Notes: a model not told the origin generated them from the sequence alone. Counted from the stretch's first letter, positions 23,030 to 36,019 are shown. The stretch is DNA of 64,000 nt from Orientallactaga sibirica (GCA_036365145.1 JAEOAD010000982.1:7218001-7282000); one strand, 5' to 3'. Program-made: numbers and translations.

Positions 23030-23531
23030 CTCTCTGTGTTTTCTGAGCTGGGGCTTGAAGACTGACATTATAGCTGGGAGAGGGTGAGATGTGGGACAGT
23101 GAAAAAGTCATTCTATTTGGCCTGAGTGTGAACATAGAATTCCTTTGTACAAGGTGTAATCTGAACTTGGAAATGCAAAGTGCTAGGCTTTGTAGAGCTC
23201 ATATGAAACAGAAATTCTTGCCTGAAGACCACAAGTTTCAAATATTTATATGTAGAGAATAGCTAAGATACTGTAACAGTGAGCCTACAAATGCTCATAT
23301 CTTATTTGAATAAGGTTGAAATTTTCCTTTTGCATAGCAGGCTAGTGGTGAGTGAATATGGCTAGTGGCTTGTGTTTTTGGACTTAGCACTCAACCATTT
23401 TATGATTTTTTTCTCATCCACCATAGTGTTGGTCTTATCTCCATGTTAAAGCTAGGTTACTGACACACTCTGTGTTGTAACATATGGAACAGGGTGTGTG
23501 AGCAAGAGAGAAAACACAAAACAAGAATTTC

Positions 23532-23696
23532 CTTTTTTTTTTTTTTTATCAAAGTAGGGAGGTAGGGTCTTAGGATCTTGCTCTAGCCCAGGCTGACCTG
23601 GAATTCACTATATAGTCTCAAGGTGGCCTTGAACTCACGATGATCCTCCTACCTCTGCCTCCAGAGTGCTGGGATTAAAGGCATTCCACCCTAGGC
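23532..23696 (-). mobile_element. B1 SINE
   Basis: Antisense B1 with a small internal repeat of the ggtagggtct step and a shortened right end. Confidence 0.8.
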
Positions 23697-23867
23697 TGAG
23701 ATTTCCTTTAAAAGCATATTGTCACTTCTCACATTCCATTGGTGAGAACTTGGTCACATGACTCCATTTTGTTGCAAAGGAAGCTGGGAAATGAAGTATC
23801 TACCAAAATGGCCACTTGCCCATCCAAACTTGGCTACTATGGATTTAATGGATAATGAAGAGTTTTC

Positions 23868-24404
23868 TGTTAGGGTTCAAAAAATCACTGAAGGGAGACT
23901 CAGACTCATATAGCATGTAAAAACATAGAGCATTTATTGTGCAGAGAAGTCCAGCCTGCAGGAGTTAACCATTTGCACTAAATGGCGACCCTGAGAAGAA
24001 GCTCCCTGGCTCTTTTATAGACCACTAAACAAAGACCTCTAACATAATTGGCTACTTTGAAAGATATAATACTTGTGCATTCCTGACTGGTTATAATTCG
24101 GCACACGTGGGCTAATGGGGGCTAAGGGAGGGGGGCTCTAGAGAAGGTAAATCTTCCTAAAGTGGCCAGTTAAGTGACCAGTAAGCATATCTCACATTCT
24201 TTTACTTCTGATTGGCTGGGGCCAAGAAAGGGGGAATGGCCTTAGACATCTCTGAAACCTTCTAGGAAATGGCTTGTTCTTTGTTCTGTTCTCCCAGAAT
24301 TTAGTTCAGGCTTCTTGAGAAATGGAAACTTAGGCCCAGCTAGGAAATATCTTACTGAAGCCTTTCATGGTGTTGGTTTGACTCTTTCATTTCCACATTC
24401 AACA
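23868..24404 (-). mobile_element. Solo ERV-type LTR, antisense
   Basis: About 537 bp beginning tgttaggg and ending caaca, so TG...CA on the minus strand. On that strand it has ctataaaagagccagggagc (TATA-type, 24001-24020), then aataaatgctctatg (polyadenylation signal, about 23925-23940) downstream, the order expected of an LTR. No internal retroviral sequence flanks it. Right boundary and TSD are uncertain; the class was not assigned. Confidence 0.6.
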
Positions 24405-24771
24405 TCAAAAAAACAAGGTGTGTACATGTCTTAGTTCTATTTGAGAAACATTCCCACATACATTCTTTCTGGTCTGCTCCTGGATTTGTGTCTTAGCAGA
24501 GAATACTGGAAATTAATCCAAATTTGTGTTGAGAGCTAGAGGATGTCTGGCACATCCTCATCAACCTTCTAGCAAATGACACTGGGAACAAGGAATCCAT
24601 AAAGTGAGGGTTGAGAGTGAGCTGAGGACTCTTGCATCCCATTTCACAGAGTTAGCAGGTAGATTATGCCTCGGGTTGTTGATCTATCACTGCAGCATCT
24701 GTAGGACAGCAGCTAAGGGAGAGCTTAGGCTTTGAAGTTTTGGGCCCATGTGAAGTCACATTTCTTTCTCT

Positions 24772-24772
24772 T

Positions 24773-24803
<31 letters not shown>

Positions 24804-24987
24804 TTTTATTTGAGAGCAACAGACACAGAAAATGGGCACGCCAGGGTCTCCAGCCACTGCAAATGAACTACAGATGCATGTGCCACCTTGTGCATCTGGC
24901 TTACATGGGTCCTGGGGAATCGAGCTTTGAACTAGGGTCCTTAGACTTCAGAGGCAAGTACTTAACTGCTAAGCCATCTCCCTACCT
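24772..24987 (-). mobile_element. Type A tRNA-SINE
   Basis: Antisense copy with (TTTA)n tail, head ccatctccctacc. Confidence 0.85.
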
Positions 24988-25094
24988 TTCTTTCTTTTAC
25001 ATCAAGATAAAATTTGCAGTGAACTGTATAGATCATTTTTTGCTGGTGTATGTGGTGTGCTCATGTAGCACCTTACATACTCACCTGTGACGAG

Positions 25095-25376
25095 GTGCAC
25101 TTGCCTGTGGTGATCAGAGCTGAATGTCAGGTGTCCCACTCTAGATCGCTCTTCTGCCCAGTCTTACTTGAGACAGTCTCTTACTGATCCTGGAGCTTGC
25201 CATTCTTTTCACAGGCTCCCACAGTTCTTTAATCTTCCCAATGAGACTGGAGTGACAAATGTGTGTGGACACACCCAACTATTTATGTGGATCCTGGAGA
25301 TTGAACTTGAGTGGTCTCTCAGGCCTTTGTGCTTGCATAGAAAGTGTTCTTAACTACTGAGCCATCTCTCTAGCCC
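25095..25376 (-). repeat. B4-like SINE remnant
   Basis: Antisense tRNA-like end actgagccatctctctagccc with a diverged upstream body. Confidence 0.45.
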
Positions 25377-25416
25377 AAAATGTATAGAACTTAAGTATTG
25401 TGATGTTTCATTTCTG

Positions 25417-25567
25417 TTTTTTTTTTTTCCCTGAGGTAGGGTCTCAATGTAGCCAAAGCTGACCTGGAATTCACTCTGTATTCCCAGGCTGGCCTTGAAC
25501 TCACACCTATTCTCCTACCTCTGCCTCCCAAATGCTTGGATTAAAGGTGTGCACTACCACACCCAGC
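25417..25567 (-). mobile_element. B1 SINE
   Basis: Antisense, moderately diverged B1. Confidence 0.8.
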
Positions 25568-25574
25568 TCTGGTC

Positions 25575-25880
25575 ATGTTTATGAGGAATTTTCTAGATTA
25601 AATTAGTTGAGGTGGGAGGAGACACCATAACTCAGGAATACTATCCCATGGGCTAGGATCCTAGACTGTATAGAAAGGAGAAAGATATTTGAGTATTCAA
25701 CATTCATTGTTCTCTCTTCTTCCTTCCTTCTAATGTGACATTGTAGTTCTGGCTCTCACCTTCGGCCATGCTTTCCCCATCTTGATGACATGAAACTGTA
25801 AGCCAAAAATAAACATTTTCCTTCCTTAAGCTACTTCTGGTTGGTATTTTGTCCCAGCAATGAGAAGCTTACTAATGCAA
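25575..25880 (+). mobile_element. MaLR-like LTR remnant
   Basis: Sense text aggaattttctagattaaat, gtgggaggagacacc, aaaaataaacattttccttc and gtattttgtcccagcaatga follows the order of a rodent MaLR LTR 3' half. Confidence 0.5.
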
Positions 25881-26192
25881 GTATATAATTTGATGAATAT
25901 GATAAATGAATATACATATGTAAATAGCACTCCTATATAAATAGAAAAAATATTCATTACTTTAGAGGTTTTGTGTACAGTTTTGCAGGCAGCTCTCACC
26001 CCTCAGTAGGCAGCCATTGTTGCAGTTTTGCTTGTTCTTGAAATTCACATAAAAGGAACCATGTTCATGGGATTCATATATGCTATTACATGTATTGCTA
26101 GTGTGTTTTCATTGCTTTAGCATATTCTATTGTATGGATATGCTCTTGGGAAAATGTCTGGCACACTTAAGTGCTATAAAAATGTTGACTTG

Positions 26193-26348
26193 GCCGGGCG
26201 TGGTGGCTCACGCCTTTAATCCTGCACTCGGGAGGCAGAGGTAGGAGGATCACCAAGAGTTCAAGGCCACCCTGAGACTACATAGTTAATTCCAGGTCAG
26301 CCTGGACCAGAGTGAGACCCTACCTCGAAAAACCAAAAAAAAAAAAAA
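26193..26348 (+). mobile_element. B1 SINE, with TSD
   Basis: Sense, near-consensus B1; TSD atgttgacttg directly before and after. Confidence 0.9.
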
Positions 26349-27171
26349 AATGTTGACTTGTTAAATAAAAACTGAGGGCCATGGGAATTGCTAATCACCA
26401 TGTTTTTTCCTAGACATTAGAGGCAACTGTTGTCAAACAAGGATAAAATAATTGATTACCATCATATCAAAGGAATAAAACAGGATTTGAAATCAAAATT
26501 TGGTATCAAAGAGAAATGGATATGGCAGGAGGAGGTGATCCTAAGACAAATCCATTTCCAATTTGGGACCAGAACGGCCAGCACTACATGTGAAAGAGTC
26601 ACCTTTCCCCTTTCGGCTGATTGTGTCCTATTAGACAGTGATGTACTATGGACCAGGTGGGGCCCTCAGTTCTGAGAACCTGCTTTACGTTCATCTTGTC
26701 AAATTATTAGCATAGTTGTAGGATATGACACTGTGCATAGTTTCCAAGAAGTTTGTGGTACTACCTTCTGTCTCTAAGGGGAAAATACAGATGGGCAAAA
26801 CAAATGATTTCCTGCATCAAAGTTGACCTTTAACTCAGGAAGTGAAATAAGCTATGGCCATAAATTAGTTACTAAGGGTTGGAAGGAATGAGCTTTGACC
26901 CTCAGATGGCAAGGGCTGTATGTCAGTGGGGAAAACAGGCTTAAGCCAGCCAGCCTTTTCTGGGTATCTTCCACTTCACTGTATTCAGAAGCCCATTCAT
27001 AGCTACTTCAGGTTTCCACTGAGCAGTTAAACTGCTGGCTTCTCAGTGGCATGGAATCCTTTATGAGCGTTTTTTTCTTGCTGTTGCTTTATACACAAAA
27101 CTTTATTATGCATACTAATGCAGGCAGAAAGTTCTGACCAAGGATCTAGCCAGTGGGCAGAAAGATGGTTG

Positions 27172-27660
27172 TGTTGGTCAGTTTTTCATCAGCATAATTT
27201 TACCTGGCAGAAACAACTTAAAGGAGGAAACATTTGATTTGGCTGTCTGTTTCAGAAGTTTCAGTCTATAGTCTTGGGCTTCATTGCTCCTGGACCTGTG
27301 TGATGAGGCAGAACATTATGGTGGAGAGCCTGTAGGAGAGCAAAGCAGCTTGCCTCTTGGTAGATAGCAGGCAGAGAGACAGCGGAGACAAAGGCAGTAG
27401 GATAAGATATGTCCTTTGAGGGCATGCCTTCTGTAACCTACCTCCTCAAACTAGGCTTTATCTCCTATTTTCACTGTCTCCCTGTAATGTCATCATATTT
27501 TGAATCCCCAAAGGGATTCATTGGTAAGAGCCTTTAATATCCAGTTACTTCCCAAAAGATAATTGGTAACTAAACCCTTAATATATGATGCTCTGGAGGA
27601 TGTTTCATATTGAAACTATAACATTACACCTCTGACCTAAAGATTCATGTCCCTGCTATC
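27172..27660 (-). repeat. LTR-like (MaLR-type) remnant
   Basis: Text gttggtcagtttttcatcag, attatggtggagagcctgta and cctacctcctcaaactaggc resembles antisense MaLR LTRs. Family not assigned. Confidence 0.4.
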
Positions 27661-27732
27661 ATGCAAAATACATTCAGCCTATCTCCAGGAGTTCCCATAG
27701 TTTCCACACTGTTCAAAAAAGTTCAAGTCCAT

Positions 27733-28275
27733 GGGACTGAGAAGATGGCTCAATGGGTAAAATGCTTGCTGCACACAAATGAGGACCTGAGTTTGATTCC
27801 TGTAACTCACATAAATGCCGGGTGTGGTAGTAGTGCATACCCATAATCCCAGCACTTGAGAGGTGGAGATTACAAACCCCTTGAGTTCATGGGTTAGCTA
27901 GTCTAGGTTCAGTGAGAGACCCTGTCTCAAAGAATAAGGTTTAGAGGGCTGGAGAGATGCCTTAGCAGTTAAGGCACTTGCCTGCAAACCCAAAGGACCC
28001 AGGTTGTATTTCCTAGGAACCATGTAAGTTAGTTGCACGTGGTGGCACATGCATCTGGAGTTAGTTTGCAGTGGCTAGAGGTCCTGGCATGCCCATTCTC
28101 TCCCCCACCTCTGCCTCTTTCTCTCTCAAATAATTAAAAATGTTTTACTTTAAAGAAAAAAAAATAAGGTTTAGAATGATTGAGATAGACACCCAACATT
28201 GCCCTCTGAACCCCCCCCACACATTCCCACACTACACATATGAACATGTATGCACACAAGTACAAAAATAAAACT
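27733..28275 (+). repeat. B4-like composite SINE split by a type A SINE
   Basis: tRNA-like head gactgagaagatggctcaat, B1-like middle aatcccagcacttgagaggt and a CA-rich tail after 28163; interrupted at 27947-28162. Confidence 0.6.
27947..28162 (+). mobile_element. Type A tRNA-SINE, with TSD
   Basis: Sense copy; TSD aataaggtttaga on both sides. Confidence 0.85.
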
Positions 28276-28757
28276 ACAAAAATTTATAAATCCAAACTCA
28301 AAGTCTCTTCTGAGACTTAAGACAACTCCTAGCTATGAATTCTTGTAAAATTTTACAATTAAGCTATATACTTCTCACATTCAGTGGCACAGAGGGAAAG
28401 TTTTCATTCCAAAAGAGGAATGAGAGTATACCAGAGAAATAGGACAAAAGCAAGACCAAAGCTTTCACTGCAAACCTTAAATCCTATAGAGCTATGACTC
28501 ACATCCATGGCATGTGGTATCATGATGTGAGCACCAATGGGCCTGGGCTGACTTGCTCCTATAGTCCTCTTGTTGCAGCCCACATGGCTTGTCTTTTGGG
28601 CTGGCCCTGGATGCTGCCCACAGCTTTTTTCAGCAGATATTCCACATTTCTGTTATCTCTTATAGCTTTATCCACACACCTTTATATATTGCCCTCTAAT
28701 GATTCCCCCCAGACATTCTGACACTGCCATACATTACCTGTCTTTTCATGCCTTCTT

Positions 28758-28767
28758 TTTAAATATT

Positions 28768-28798
<31 letters not shown>

Positions 28799-29008
28799 TT
28801 TGTTTATTTATGAGGGAGAAAGAGGGAGAGAGAGAGAGAGAGAATATATATGAATGGGTGCACCAGGGCCTCCACCCACTGCAAATGAACTCCAGATGCA
28901 TGTGCCCCCTTGTGCATCTGGCTTATGTGGGTCCTGGAGAGTTGAACCAGGACCCTTTAGCTTTGCAGGCAAGGGCCTTACCACTAGGCCATCTCTCCCA
29001 GCCCCCCC
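28758..29008 (-). mobile_element. Type A tRNA-SINE, with TSD
   Basis: Antisense copy; TSD ttcatgccttct at about 28746-28757 and 29011-29022; long (TTTA)n tail. Confidence 0.85.
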
Positions 29009-29053
29009 CCCTTTCATGCCTTCTGTGTCAGTCACTTTGTAGTTTCTGTGAAC

Positions 29054-29345
29054 AAATAAATATGTGACCAGAGGCAGCGTAGGAAAGAGTTTATTTTGGC
29101 TTAAAGTTCCACAGGGTAGAATTTATCATGGTGGAGAATGCATAACAGGAGCTGACATCATATTGCATCACAGGAAGTAGAGAAAATAGAATTTGGGGCT
29201 AGGCTATAATACCTCAAAGTCTGCCCCTGCCCCTTTGTCGCCCAGTGATCCAATTCCTATAGCAAGGCTCTCCCTCCTAAGGTTCCATAACCTCCTCAAA
29301 TGCTGGGGGGCCAAGACATGAGACTGTGGAGGGCCATTTTATATT
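29054..29345 (-). repeat. LTR-like (MaLR-type) remnant
   Basis: aaagagtttattttggctta, ccacagggtagaatttatca and cattttatattcaaatag resemble an antisense MaLR LTR. Confidence 0.45.
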
Positions 29346-29534
29346 CAAATAGCAATGCTTGCCTTTGAAATCTAGGTAGAAGCCTCATGACCCCATAACT
29401 ATTATATTCTGTCCACTTGCAGACACAGTATCACATGACAACACCAAGGTCTGCTGCCAGCTTGAGCATTATCTGAGCCTTCTAAAGGCTAACTAGCCTT
29501 CTAGCTTTAGGGATTTTCCTGTCCCCACTCATCT

Positions 29535-29665
29535 CACCACAGGTATGCTGGGATTACAGTTGTACACCACCCCATCTGGCTTTACATGGGTTCATGGGTT
29601 CTGGCGATCCACATTCAGGTCCCCATGTTTGCATGACTGCCTGTTGAGCAATTTCCCCAGTCCCC
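29535..29665 (-). repeat. B4-like SINE remnant
   Basis: Antisense tRNA-SINE text from tgctgggattacagttgtac to aatttccccagtccc, diverged. Confidence 0.45.
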
Positions 29666-29692
29666 CTTTGCCTATTTTTATTTATTTATTTT

Positions 29693-29842
29693 TAGTTTTT
29701 GGTTTTTGTGAGGTAGGGTCTCTTGCTCAGGCTGACCTGGAATTCACTATGTAGTCTCAGGGTGGCCTTGAACTCACAGAAATCCTCCTACATGTGCCTC
29801 CTGAGTGCTGGGATTAAAGGCATGCGCCACCACGCCCGGCTA
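29693..29842 (-). mobile_element. B1 SINE
   Basis: Antisense B1, right end cgccaccacgcccggct. Confidence 0.85.
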
Positions 29843-29961
29843 GTAAACCTGCTTTTATACTTGGGAAAGTTGCCTTATCACCCTCTGCCTACAGACTCCA
29901 AACAAGTTGAAAAAGAAAAGGTCCCGTTTTCATTTAGGATGTACTTACTGAGTGAGAGATT

Positions 29962-30118
29962 TTTGTTTTTGTTTTTGTTTTGCAAGGTAGGGTCTCACTC
30001 TGGTCCAGGCTGACTTGGAATTAACTATGTAGTCTCAGGGTGGCCTCGAACTCTCGGCGATCCTCCTACCTCTGCCTCCCGAGTGCTGGGATTAAAGGTG
30101 TTCGCCACCATGCCCGGC
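29962..30118 (-). mobile_element. B1 SINE, with TSD
   Basis: Antisense B1; flanks share ctgagtgagag. Confidence 0.85.
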
Positions 30119-30525
30119 CTGAGTGAGAGTTTTGCATTAACTCATCTTTCTGAATTTTAAAGTACATACTGAGAGAGTACACATGCATTCATTCTCATCA
30201 CTGTTGCCCTGGAATTAGAGCATTGATAAGAAGGAAACAAGGAAGCAGGTTTTCAGGTTTCTCAGGACAGATTTCTGAATGGATATTATATAAGGCCCAC
30301 CAAATTAACCATATGTAACTGCCTTCTATATTCAAAGGTGGCAACTTAATTTCTTTTAGATAAAATACTGTCAGTAAGGTAATTTCACATAGTGCTATAT
30401 CAAAGATTTCGGGAGTTGCTTTTGAATCTGTGTGGATAAAAACGAGTGTATCACACTCGTTTAAGCAACATGTAGAGGAGACAGTTAAAACTCCATTGTG
30501 GGAGTTATAAAGAAAGATACTTGTA

Positions 30526-30690
30526 GCTGGGTATGGTGGCACATGCTTTTAATCCCAGCACTTGGGAGGCAGAGGTAGGAGGATTGCCATGAGTTCGAGG
30601 CCACCCTGAGAGTACATAGTTAATTTCAGGTCAGCCTGGACCAGAGTGAGACCCTACCTCGAAAAACCAAGTAGAAAGAAAAAAAAAGAA
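30526..30690 (+). mobile_element. B1 SINE
   Basis: Sense B1 with a mixed aaccaagtagaaag tail; TSD imperfect. Confidence 0.85.
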
Positions 30691-30880
30691 AAGAAAAATA
30701 TTTGTGTGGTGGGAATGTGTTGGCTTGAGAGTTAGTGGCCTCTTTTCTCTCTTTTCTATGCTGCTGTCTAGCTAGGTCACTGTAGGTAAGGCATGTGACT
30801 TCTCAGGAAAAAGACCTGGCAAAGATAAATGAAAGAGGGTGGGGGTGTAGCTTGGATACCAGTTAAGAGTATAATTTTTA

Positions 30881-31126
30881 TTTTATTTTTCTTGGGGGGG
30901 GAGAGACAGAGAGGGAGAGGAAGACAGAGATGGGCGCGCCAGCAGCCTCTCAGCTGCTACAAACGAAATCCAGATGCATTTGCCCCCTTGTGGTCTAGTG
31001 TGGCATTGTGCCCCTTTTGCATCTGGCTAAATGTGGGACCTGGAGATTGGAACCACTGGAGATTGGAACCAGCATTCTTAGGCTTAGGATGCAGGTGCCT
31101 TCACCGCTAAGCCATCTCTCCAGCCC
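30881..31126 (-). mobile_element. Type B tRNA-SINE, with TSD
   Basis: Antisense copy. TSD aagagtataattttta at 30865-30880 and 31127-31142. Carries tgcccccttgtggt (30981-30994), the reverse of the CTCF-like core, and a repeated ggagattggaacca step. Confidence 0.9.
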
Positions 31127-31579
31127 AAGAGTATAATTTTTAGTTGTACCCAATCTCAGTATCACTTGGTGCAATCACAGGTACTTCCGTGACTGATGTT
31201 TAACAAGACAGAAGGTAAGATGGGCTCCATCTGTAATAAACAGTATCATTCAGTCTGAATGAAGGATTTGTTTGGGATAAGGAAAAATAAATGGCTGAGG
31301 AGGGAAGTTAGTCCCAGGGGTTTTGGAGTATAACTGATCAGAAATTTGGATTTTGTTTGTAGACAATAGGGAGTTATTGAAGGTTATGTAAGGAGGGCAC
31401 CACCAGGAACCAGGTTCCAACTTTACTGCTATAGACATGGCTTTGGCCTTGATCAGGGCATCAAAATATTCTGAACCCTGCAGTCCTCTTTGAAAAAGAG
31501 TTGGACTAGATAATCTTGAATATTGCTTTCCTTTCAAATGTCCTATGAATTTATAAATGAAGCAGCAAATTTTGTTAGT

Positions 31580-32560
31580 TGAATGATCATAGAATTTTTT
31601 ATTAATTTTCTCATTGACAACTTCCATACTTACAGACATTAAACCATATTTCCCTCCCCTCCCCCACTTTGCCCTTCACAACTCCACTCTCCATCATATC
31701 CCCTTCCTCTCTCCATTAGTCTCTTTTATTTTGATTTCATCATCTTTTTCTCCTATTACGAAGGTCTTGTGAAGGTATTGCTAGGCACTGCAAGACCATG
31801 GATATCGAGGCCAATTTCTGTCTGGACAGTTGCACTGTAAGGAGTCGTACCCTTCCTTTGGTTCTTACATTCTTTCTGCCTCCTCTTCTGCAATGGACCC
31901 TGAGCCTTGGAGGGGGTGATAGAGATGTTTCAGTGCTGGACACTCCTCCATCCCTTCTTCTCAGCACTATGTTGCCTTTTGGGTCATCCCAGTGGTCATC
32001 GCCATCTGAAAAGAGAAGCTTCTCTAACTAAAAGTGAGAGTAGCATTAATATATGAATATGAACATTGATTGTAGTGCTTTCAGGGCAGTTTGGTGAGAA
32101 TAATATATAAATTTAGCCAGACAAGAGCAGGCTTGAGGTTCATGACCTCCCCTGCCATAGGCTTTTGATTAGGTTTTCAGTACTGTATTCCCTCCCATAG
32201 AGTGGGCCTTCAGTCCAATTAGAGAGTAGTTTTCCCCAGAGTAGACATGCCACTATTGAATTTGTTTGGTCATTTGGCCTGTCTGGCCAAACTTGAGGCT
32301 TCCAGTGTCCACTGTTTTCACCACTGATGACTTATGTCTCCCCTAGGGCTGCATGCAGTGCAGCTTTTTCTCACTTTCAGTTGGCTGGTCTACAGGGAGA
32401 AGATTCTCTGCTCAGTCACAGCTTGATTTCTCAGTGACCTTGCTGCCCAGGCATGTGAAGTCTTCAGCAATAGGGTCTTGCCATCTGTTTCTCAAGGGAA
32501 ACCAAGGGCCTTGGCAATAGACTGTAATGTTTGGAAGCAAGAGGGACCTATTTGAAGTGC
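31580..32560 (-). mobile_element. L1 3' UTR, 5'-truncated, antisense
   Basis: About 980 bp with no ORF. Pyrimidine-rich end (tccctcccctcccccacttt, ccattagtctcttttatttt) matches the L1 3' ends at 21226 and, in sense, 60165-60420 (dispersed blocks such as gatatccatgaccttgcagt in reverse). Confidence 0.65.
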
Positions 32561-33452
32561 TGCTGCCTTTGTGTAAATGAGGAAGTGAGTCTGCAAAATA
32601 TCCAGCTTTGCTGCAGGACCTGCTGGTCACTGAACAGCCAGCCTTCACAAACAGTGCTTTGCGATTCTCAGAAGAGTGAGAAAAATTGGGGTGATGATAA
32701 CATGGGCGGAATGATTTTGTAGTGCTTCTTGCCCTATGATGTACCTAGGACCTCTTTATAGAGAAGGAAAAGAAACGGTTTGTGTTTTAGTTCATGAGAA
32801 CACAGGTTGCCACTAATTGTTCCCTTCTCTTCTGTAAATACAAGGCATCTGTCCAGGGAAGGGCACCTGCTTTCTTGTGCCAGGTGTATATCTGTCAGTG
32901 TCTAGTCAGGAAACAAACTACTCTATGTATCAAAAATAGAGGAAACTGAACACAGGAAATTGATTGCATAAGCAATGGAAGAGTTGAGGAGCCAAATAGA
33001 AAACCATGAGACAGCACAAAACTTAGCAGCAGCACAAAGTTACCACCACCCTTTGGCCTGAGGGGGTCAAAGAAAGAGATAATCTTATCAATGGTCAGAA
33101 ACTACTTGCCAGGGTTACCTGGAGCCATCCTGAGGCAGCCTTGTGGGAGGTCAGTCTACAAAAGAAACCAAGATGCTACTAAACCTGTCCATAATCAAAA
33201 AAGGGAGGGAGAAAGTTATCTGGTCTTTGTTTCATTTCCAGCCTCCAGTTACCAACTTCCAGGGCCTCTCACAAGCAGCTATCAGTTGGTCATCAGGAGC
33301 CTAGAGACTCACCCACTCTCCACAAAGCAGAGCAGGAGAGACTGGAAGAGTAGCTGAGAGCAAACTGACCCATAGCTGGCTTAGCAGGGCACTGATTTTC
33401 AGATACACTGCTTGTCTTCTATATATCATCAATTCAAACTTATTAAGGCTTT

Positions 33453-33611
33453 GGTTTTTTTTTTTTTTTTTTTTCGAGGTAGGGTTTCACTCTGGTCCAG
33501 GCTGACCTGGAAGTAACTATGTAGTCTCAGGGTGGCCTCGAACTCTCAGCAATCCTCCTACCTCTGCCTCCCGAGTGCTGGGATTAAAGGCGTGCGCCAC
33601 CACGCCCGGCT
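33453..33611 (-). mobile_element. B1 SINE
   Basis: Antisense B1 with a 22-nt T-run; flanks share taaggctt. Confidence 0.9.
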
Positions 33612-33640
33612 AAGGCTTATTTTTATATACAATGAAATGT

Positions 33641-33848
33641 ATTTTTTTTATTTATTCAAGAGTGAGTGAGTGAGAGAGAGAGGCAGATAGAAAGAGAATG
33701 GGTGCACCAGCACTTCCAGCCACTGCAAACGAATTGCAGATTCATGTGCCACCTTGTGCATCTGACTTATGTGGGTCCTGGGAAATCGAATCTGCATCCT
33801 TTGGCTTTGCAGGAAAGTGCCTTAACCACTAAGCCATCTCTCCAGCCC
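33641..33848 (-). mobile_element. Type A tRNA-SINE
   Basis: Antisense copy, right end ccatctctccagccc. Confidence 0.85.
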
Positions 33849-34198
33849 AAAATGTAAAATTTTAAGTGTACAGTTTATTAAGTATGGCCAACTAAACTAC
33901 TATAAGCATGAGATAGAATAGTTTAATCCCAGAAAGTTCTCTTGTGCCCCTTTTTAGTCACTTTCCCTGCCACCCAGTTCCAATTTGGAAATTTTTGATT
34001 GGTTTTTGTTTTATTTTCCCAGTTCTTTTTTGTAGTGTCCAAACTGGTATATGCCCCTTTACTGATTTTTTTCCCACTACTTGTCTTGTACTTGTGTTTT
34101 AGAATTTCTGTTTTTCTCATGAAATATTTCTCCTCTCTTCCTTTGCTCCTCTTCCATTTTTTTGCTCCCCCCCCGCCTTTCCTCCCTTTCTTCCACCC

Positions 34199-34345
34199 TT
34201 TTTTTTTTGAGGTAGACTTTCCTCTAGCCCAGGCTGACCTGGAATTCACTATGTAGTCTCAGGGTGGCCTTGAACTCACAGTGATCCTCCTACCTCAGCC
34301 TCTGGAGTGCTGGGATTAAAAGCGTGTGCACCACCACGTCCAGCC
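34199..34345 (-). mobile_element. B1 SINE
   Basis: Antisense B1 with a shortened left arm (gaggtagactttcctctag). Confidence 0.8.
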
Positions 34346-34354
34346 CCGCCCTTC

Positions 34355-34556
34355 TTTTTAAAATCTTTTGCTAATTTATGTTTTATTTGAGAGAGGAAAC
34401 AGAGAATGGGCATGCTAGGGCCGCTAGCCACTGCAAACAAACTCCAGACGCTTGTACCACCTTGTGCATTTGGCTTACATGGGTCCTGGGGAATCGAACC
34501 TGGGTCCTTTGGCTTCAGAGGCAAGTACCTTAACTGCTAAGCCATCTCTCCAGCCC
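34355..34556 (-). mobile_element. Type A tRNA-SINE
   Basis: Antisense copy that ends about 20 bp before the duplication unit 1 starts. Confidence 0.85.
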
Positions 34557-34618
34557 ACCTTTCTTTATAAAGACAACATCTCATGATTGGGTTTAAGTTC
34601 TTATATTGGAGTGTTTTG

Positions 34619-34765
34619 TTCTGAAACAGGGTCTCCCATTGTACCTTAGACTGGCCTGAAACTCACTGTGTAGCCTAGTTTGGCATCAGATCCATGGCAG
34701 TCTTCCTGCCTCAGCTGCTTGAGTGAATGCAAAATTATGGGCACAAGCCTCCAGACCCTTTTCAA
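34619..34765 (-). repeat. Old B1-like remnant in unit 1 (copy in unit 2 at about 37894-38040)
   Basis: Diverged antisense text ctgaaacagggtctcccatt, tgtgtagcctagtttggcat. Confidence 0.5.
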
Positions 34766-36019
34766 GTTCTTGTCTGCTAATTTCAGTAGACTCATTTTTG
34801 GGTCATTCCATTTGGTTATGCTATATCTTGATTATTGAGTCACAGTTTGTTGCTTCTCTGCACATCTCCTAATTTTATGGTACTTTGGATATTTTACCTG
34901 AAAGAATGAGGCTTTTTTTGGTTTTGTTTTGTTACTGGGAATATTTAAGCCTTTATCTAGGCCTGGTGATTAGTATTTATGACGTTTTAATGTTTCTCCT
35001 AGAAAATAGCTGGGCTGGCAGTGGACTGCATTTTTAATTTGATTCCGTTCACCTGTGATTAGCCCAACCCCCAACATTCTGTCCCTATGCTGCCTTTTCT
35101 GACTTGTCAATATTTCAGCAAGAACAGCAGGGGACTGCTGTTTCTGATGTCTCTGGATTCAGTTCTTGCAGGGCCTGGAATCCAGTTGCTGTGATAATGC
35201 ATGTGATACCTTTTTGTTTCCCAAGCTTCTCTTTCACCATGGCTTTCTTGGCCAAACTCGTGGTAGGTATAGGGCAAAAAAATTGTTAGGTTTAGTGATG
35301 TGATTTTGCTTTGGCATGCTTCCAGATTTCATTTTCTTTTATTGTCCCATGCTGTTGTCTAAACATTAGCTAATTTGCTCCTTGTCTTATAAAAACTTTT
35401 ACTATCTAAGGCTCTCTCCTTCAGTCATCTACTTAGACCAGGTAAGCAAACATGAACACTATTATAGCTGTGGAATATCAGTTTCTCAGGGCTTTCTTTC
35501 TTTTATTCAGTATTATCTTTGTGTTCTCTGTATTTTTATTGTTACCACAGGAGTGAAGGCTATTAACATCCTACCACTTCCTAAACAGAAGCAGAAGTTT
35601 CTTATAATAGTTGGGCAGATCCAGGACAAAGTGTGTTCTAGAAAGAACACTGACGAGACAGCTTACTTTAAGCAAGTTAATGCTCAGAGCTGGCTTAGAA
35701 GAAAAGTTTATCAAATCTAATCTCTCACCATATGACCTCTTACTTCCTCTTATGGACACATAGTACAGAGAAGTTGGATGGTCAGACAGGATGGTTAGTG
35801 GCACATCAGTGCTTGAGCTCATCCTAACCCTGTGCGGTGGACAAAGTCAACCCTACTTTTCATATGAAAGACTGAGGCACTGAATGGGGAAAAGGACTTG
35901 CTCAGCACTCATGTGGATAGCAAATGATGCAAAACTAACAAGAATCTGGCACTAGATGATTCCCAGTCTAGAGTTTTGTTGTTACTCTGTATATTTTATT
36001 GCATAAAATAGATTACATG

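Noticed and set aside
35382..35720. 112-codon ORF, repeated identically at 38657-38995
   Set aside because: It is identical because the DNA is duplicated. There is no family similarity, no splice or promoter context, and the paired antisense and sense ORFs of similar length nearby suggest chance.
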